Below, piece by piece: positions 5,479-5,705 of a stretch of 5,705 bases of DNA. Source of the stretch: Pyrodictiaceae archaeon (GTDB taxonomy: Archaea; Thermoproteota; Thermoprotei_A; Sulfolobales; Pyrodictiaceae); NCBI GenBank assembly GCA_015520245.1, contig WAQM01000077.1, forward strand, positions 1 to 5,705. Reading direction: 5' to 3'. A program made the position numbers and the translations under genes. The notes beneath the pieces are model-generated. The model saw nothing but the letters and a program-made list of their open reading frames with translations. It was not told the origin of the DNA and searched no databases. How positions within the stretch are numbered: the stretch's first letter is position 1; each line of letters starts with the position of its first letter.

Positions 5479-5701
5479 GGGCCCCGGGCGGCCTGCCCAC
5501 CGGGCGGCGATGCGGACACTTGCCCCCCGCGACCCGCGGGGGATGAAGAGATTACCGCGACCTAAGGCCGCCCGTTGAGGGGTCGGCGGCTACCATTCTC
5601 CTCATTCTCCCCCATGTAGGGGCTCGGCAGCGGTCAGAGCTCTCCATCCCCCGGAGCCCGGGTGTCCGCGCGGGGGTTCAAGTACCCGCGGCCCGGGCCC
5701 A
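5479..5701 (+). ncRNA. Candidate structured RNA of unknown family
   Basis: No convincing gene is seen after 5477, but the region pairs as one nested structure. The terminal stem is CCCGGGC 5483-5489 with GCCCGGG 5691-5697, extended by GG/CC. Inside it are: hairpin A, 5491-5498 with 5502-5508 (one bulged U, ACC loop); a long-range helix 5511-5522 with 5659-5670, whose core GCGGACAC/GTGTCCGC is perfect; and hairpin G, 5670-5674 with 5685-5689, with loop GGUUCAAGUA. The long helix encloses hairpin B (5524-5531 with 5535-5542, ACC loop), hairpin C (5555-5562 with 5581-5589) and weaker stems at 5610-5622 and 5642-5656. Pairs U5511-G5670, U5520-G5661 and U5521-G5660 work only in a plus-strand RNA. 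The plan recalls a cloverleaf with a very large anticodon arm, and CCA follows at 5699-5701, but U8 and a 7-nt T-loop are missing. Base composition raises the chance of accidental stems. Confidence 0.35.
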
Positions 5702-5705
5702 CCTC

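Noticed and set aside
5541..5584. C/D box guide RNA starting at GATGAAGA
   Set aside because: The C box does not match RTGATGA and there is no CTGA D box at the right distance.
5479..5701. RNase P RNA, SRP RNA or 5S rRNA
   Set aside because: The conserved motifs GAGGAAAGUCC and ACAGAA (RNase P), the S-domain motifs of SRP RNA and the 5S core are not found by eye on either strand. A covariance search could still overturn this.
5622..5701. Ordinary tRNA with D-arm GCTC/GAGC, anticodon stem CTCC/GGAG and the TTCAAGT arm
   Set aside because: There is no 5' acceptor strand before 5622 that pairs with the 3' end, U8 and A9 do not fall into place, and the T-loop is too long.

Overview
The window looks like chromosomal DNA from a GC-rich, hyperthermophilic crenarchaeon (Thermoproteota). 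The evidence is AGG-rich arginine and ATA-rich isoleucine codon use, TATA-box promoters with short leaders, purine-rich Shine-Dalgarno (SD) sites complementary to archaeal 16S rRNA, and mostly GTG or TTG starts. A lower-rank taxon cannot be given from the sequence alone. Bases 1-20 are not genomic: they match the end of the Illumina Nextera (Tn5 mosaic end) adapter, so the left edge is a library or assembly artefact.

The layout is two minus-strand transcription units, a divergent control region, one plus-strand gene and a non-coding tail. From right to left on the minus strand, 4880-1851 encodes a large adenosylcobalamin-dependent (class II) ribonucleotide reductase, NrdJ. It is followed after 15 bp by a DUF488 protein (1835-1344). 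A separate promoter at about 1330 then drives a two-gene unit: a zinc-ribbon protein with a basic low-complexity tail (1285-440), overlapping by 11 bp a thioredoxin-fold protein that lacks the CXXC motif (450-58). The interval 4881-5162 is a divergent control region. It holds a TATA box for nrdJ, a TATA box and SD for the plus-strand gene, an AT-rich palindrome and short repeats. The plus-strand gene (5163-5477) encodes a 104-residue, probably all-helical protein of unknown function.

The 228 bases after that gene (5478-5705) have no convincing coding sequence. They fold on paper into a compact nested structure: a 7-bp terminal stem, three hairpins and a 12-bp long-range helix. Several pairs in the long helix are G-U and so favour the plus strand. 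I could not assign the structure to RNase P RNA, SRP RNA, 5S rRNA or a normal tRNA. It is the least explained part of the window.

Functionally, the only certain pathway is deoxyribonucleotide synthesis. NrdJ makes dNTP precursors with a cobalamin-derived radical and carries its own C-terminal CxxC reducing motif. No nrdA/nrdB or nrdD partner is visible. The DUF488 protein is probably co-transcribed with it, but its role is not known from the sequence.
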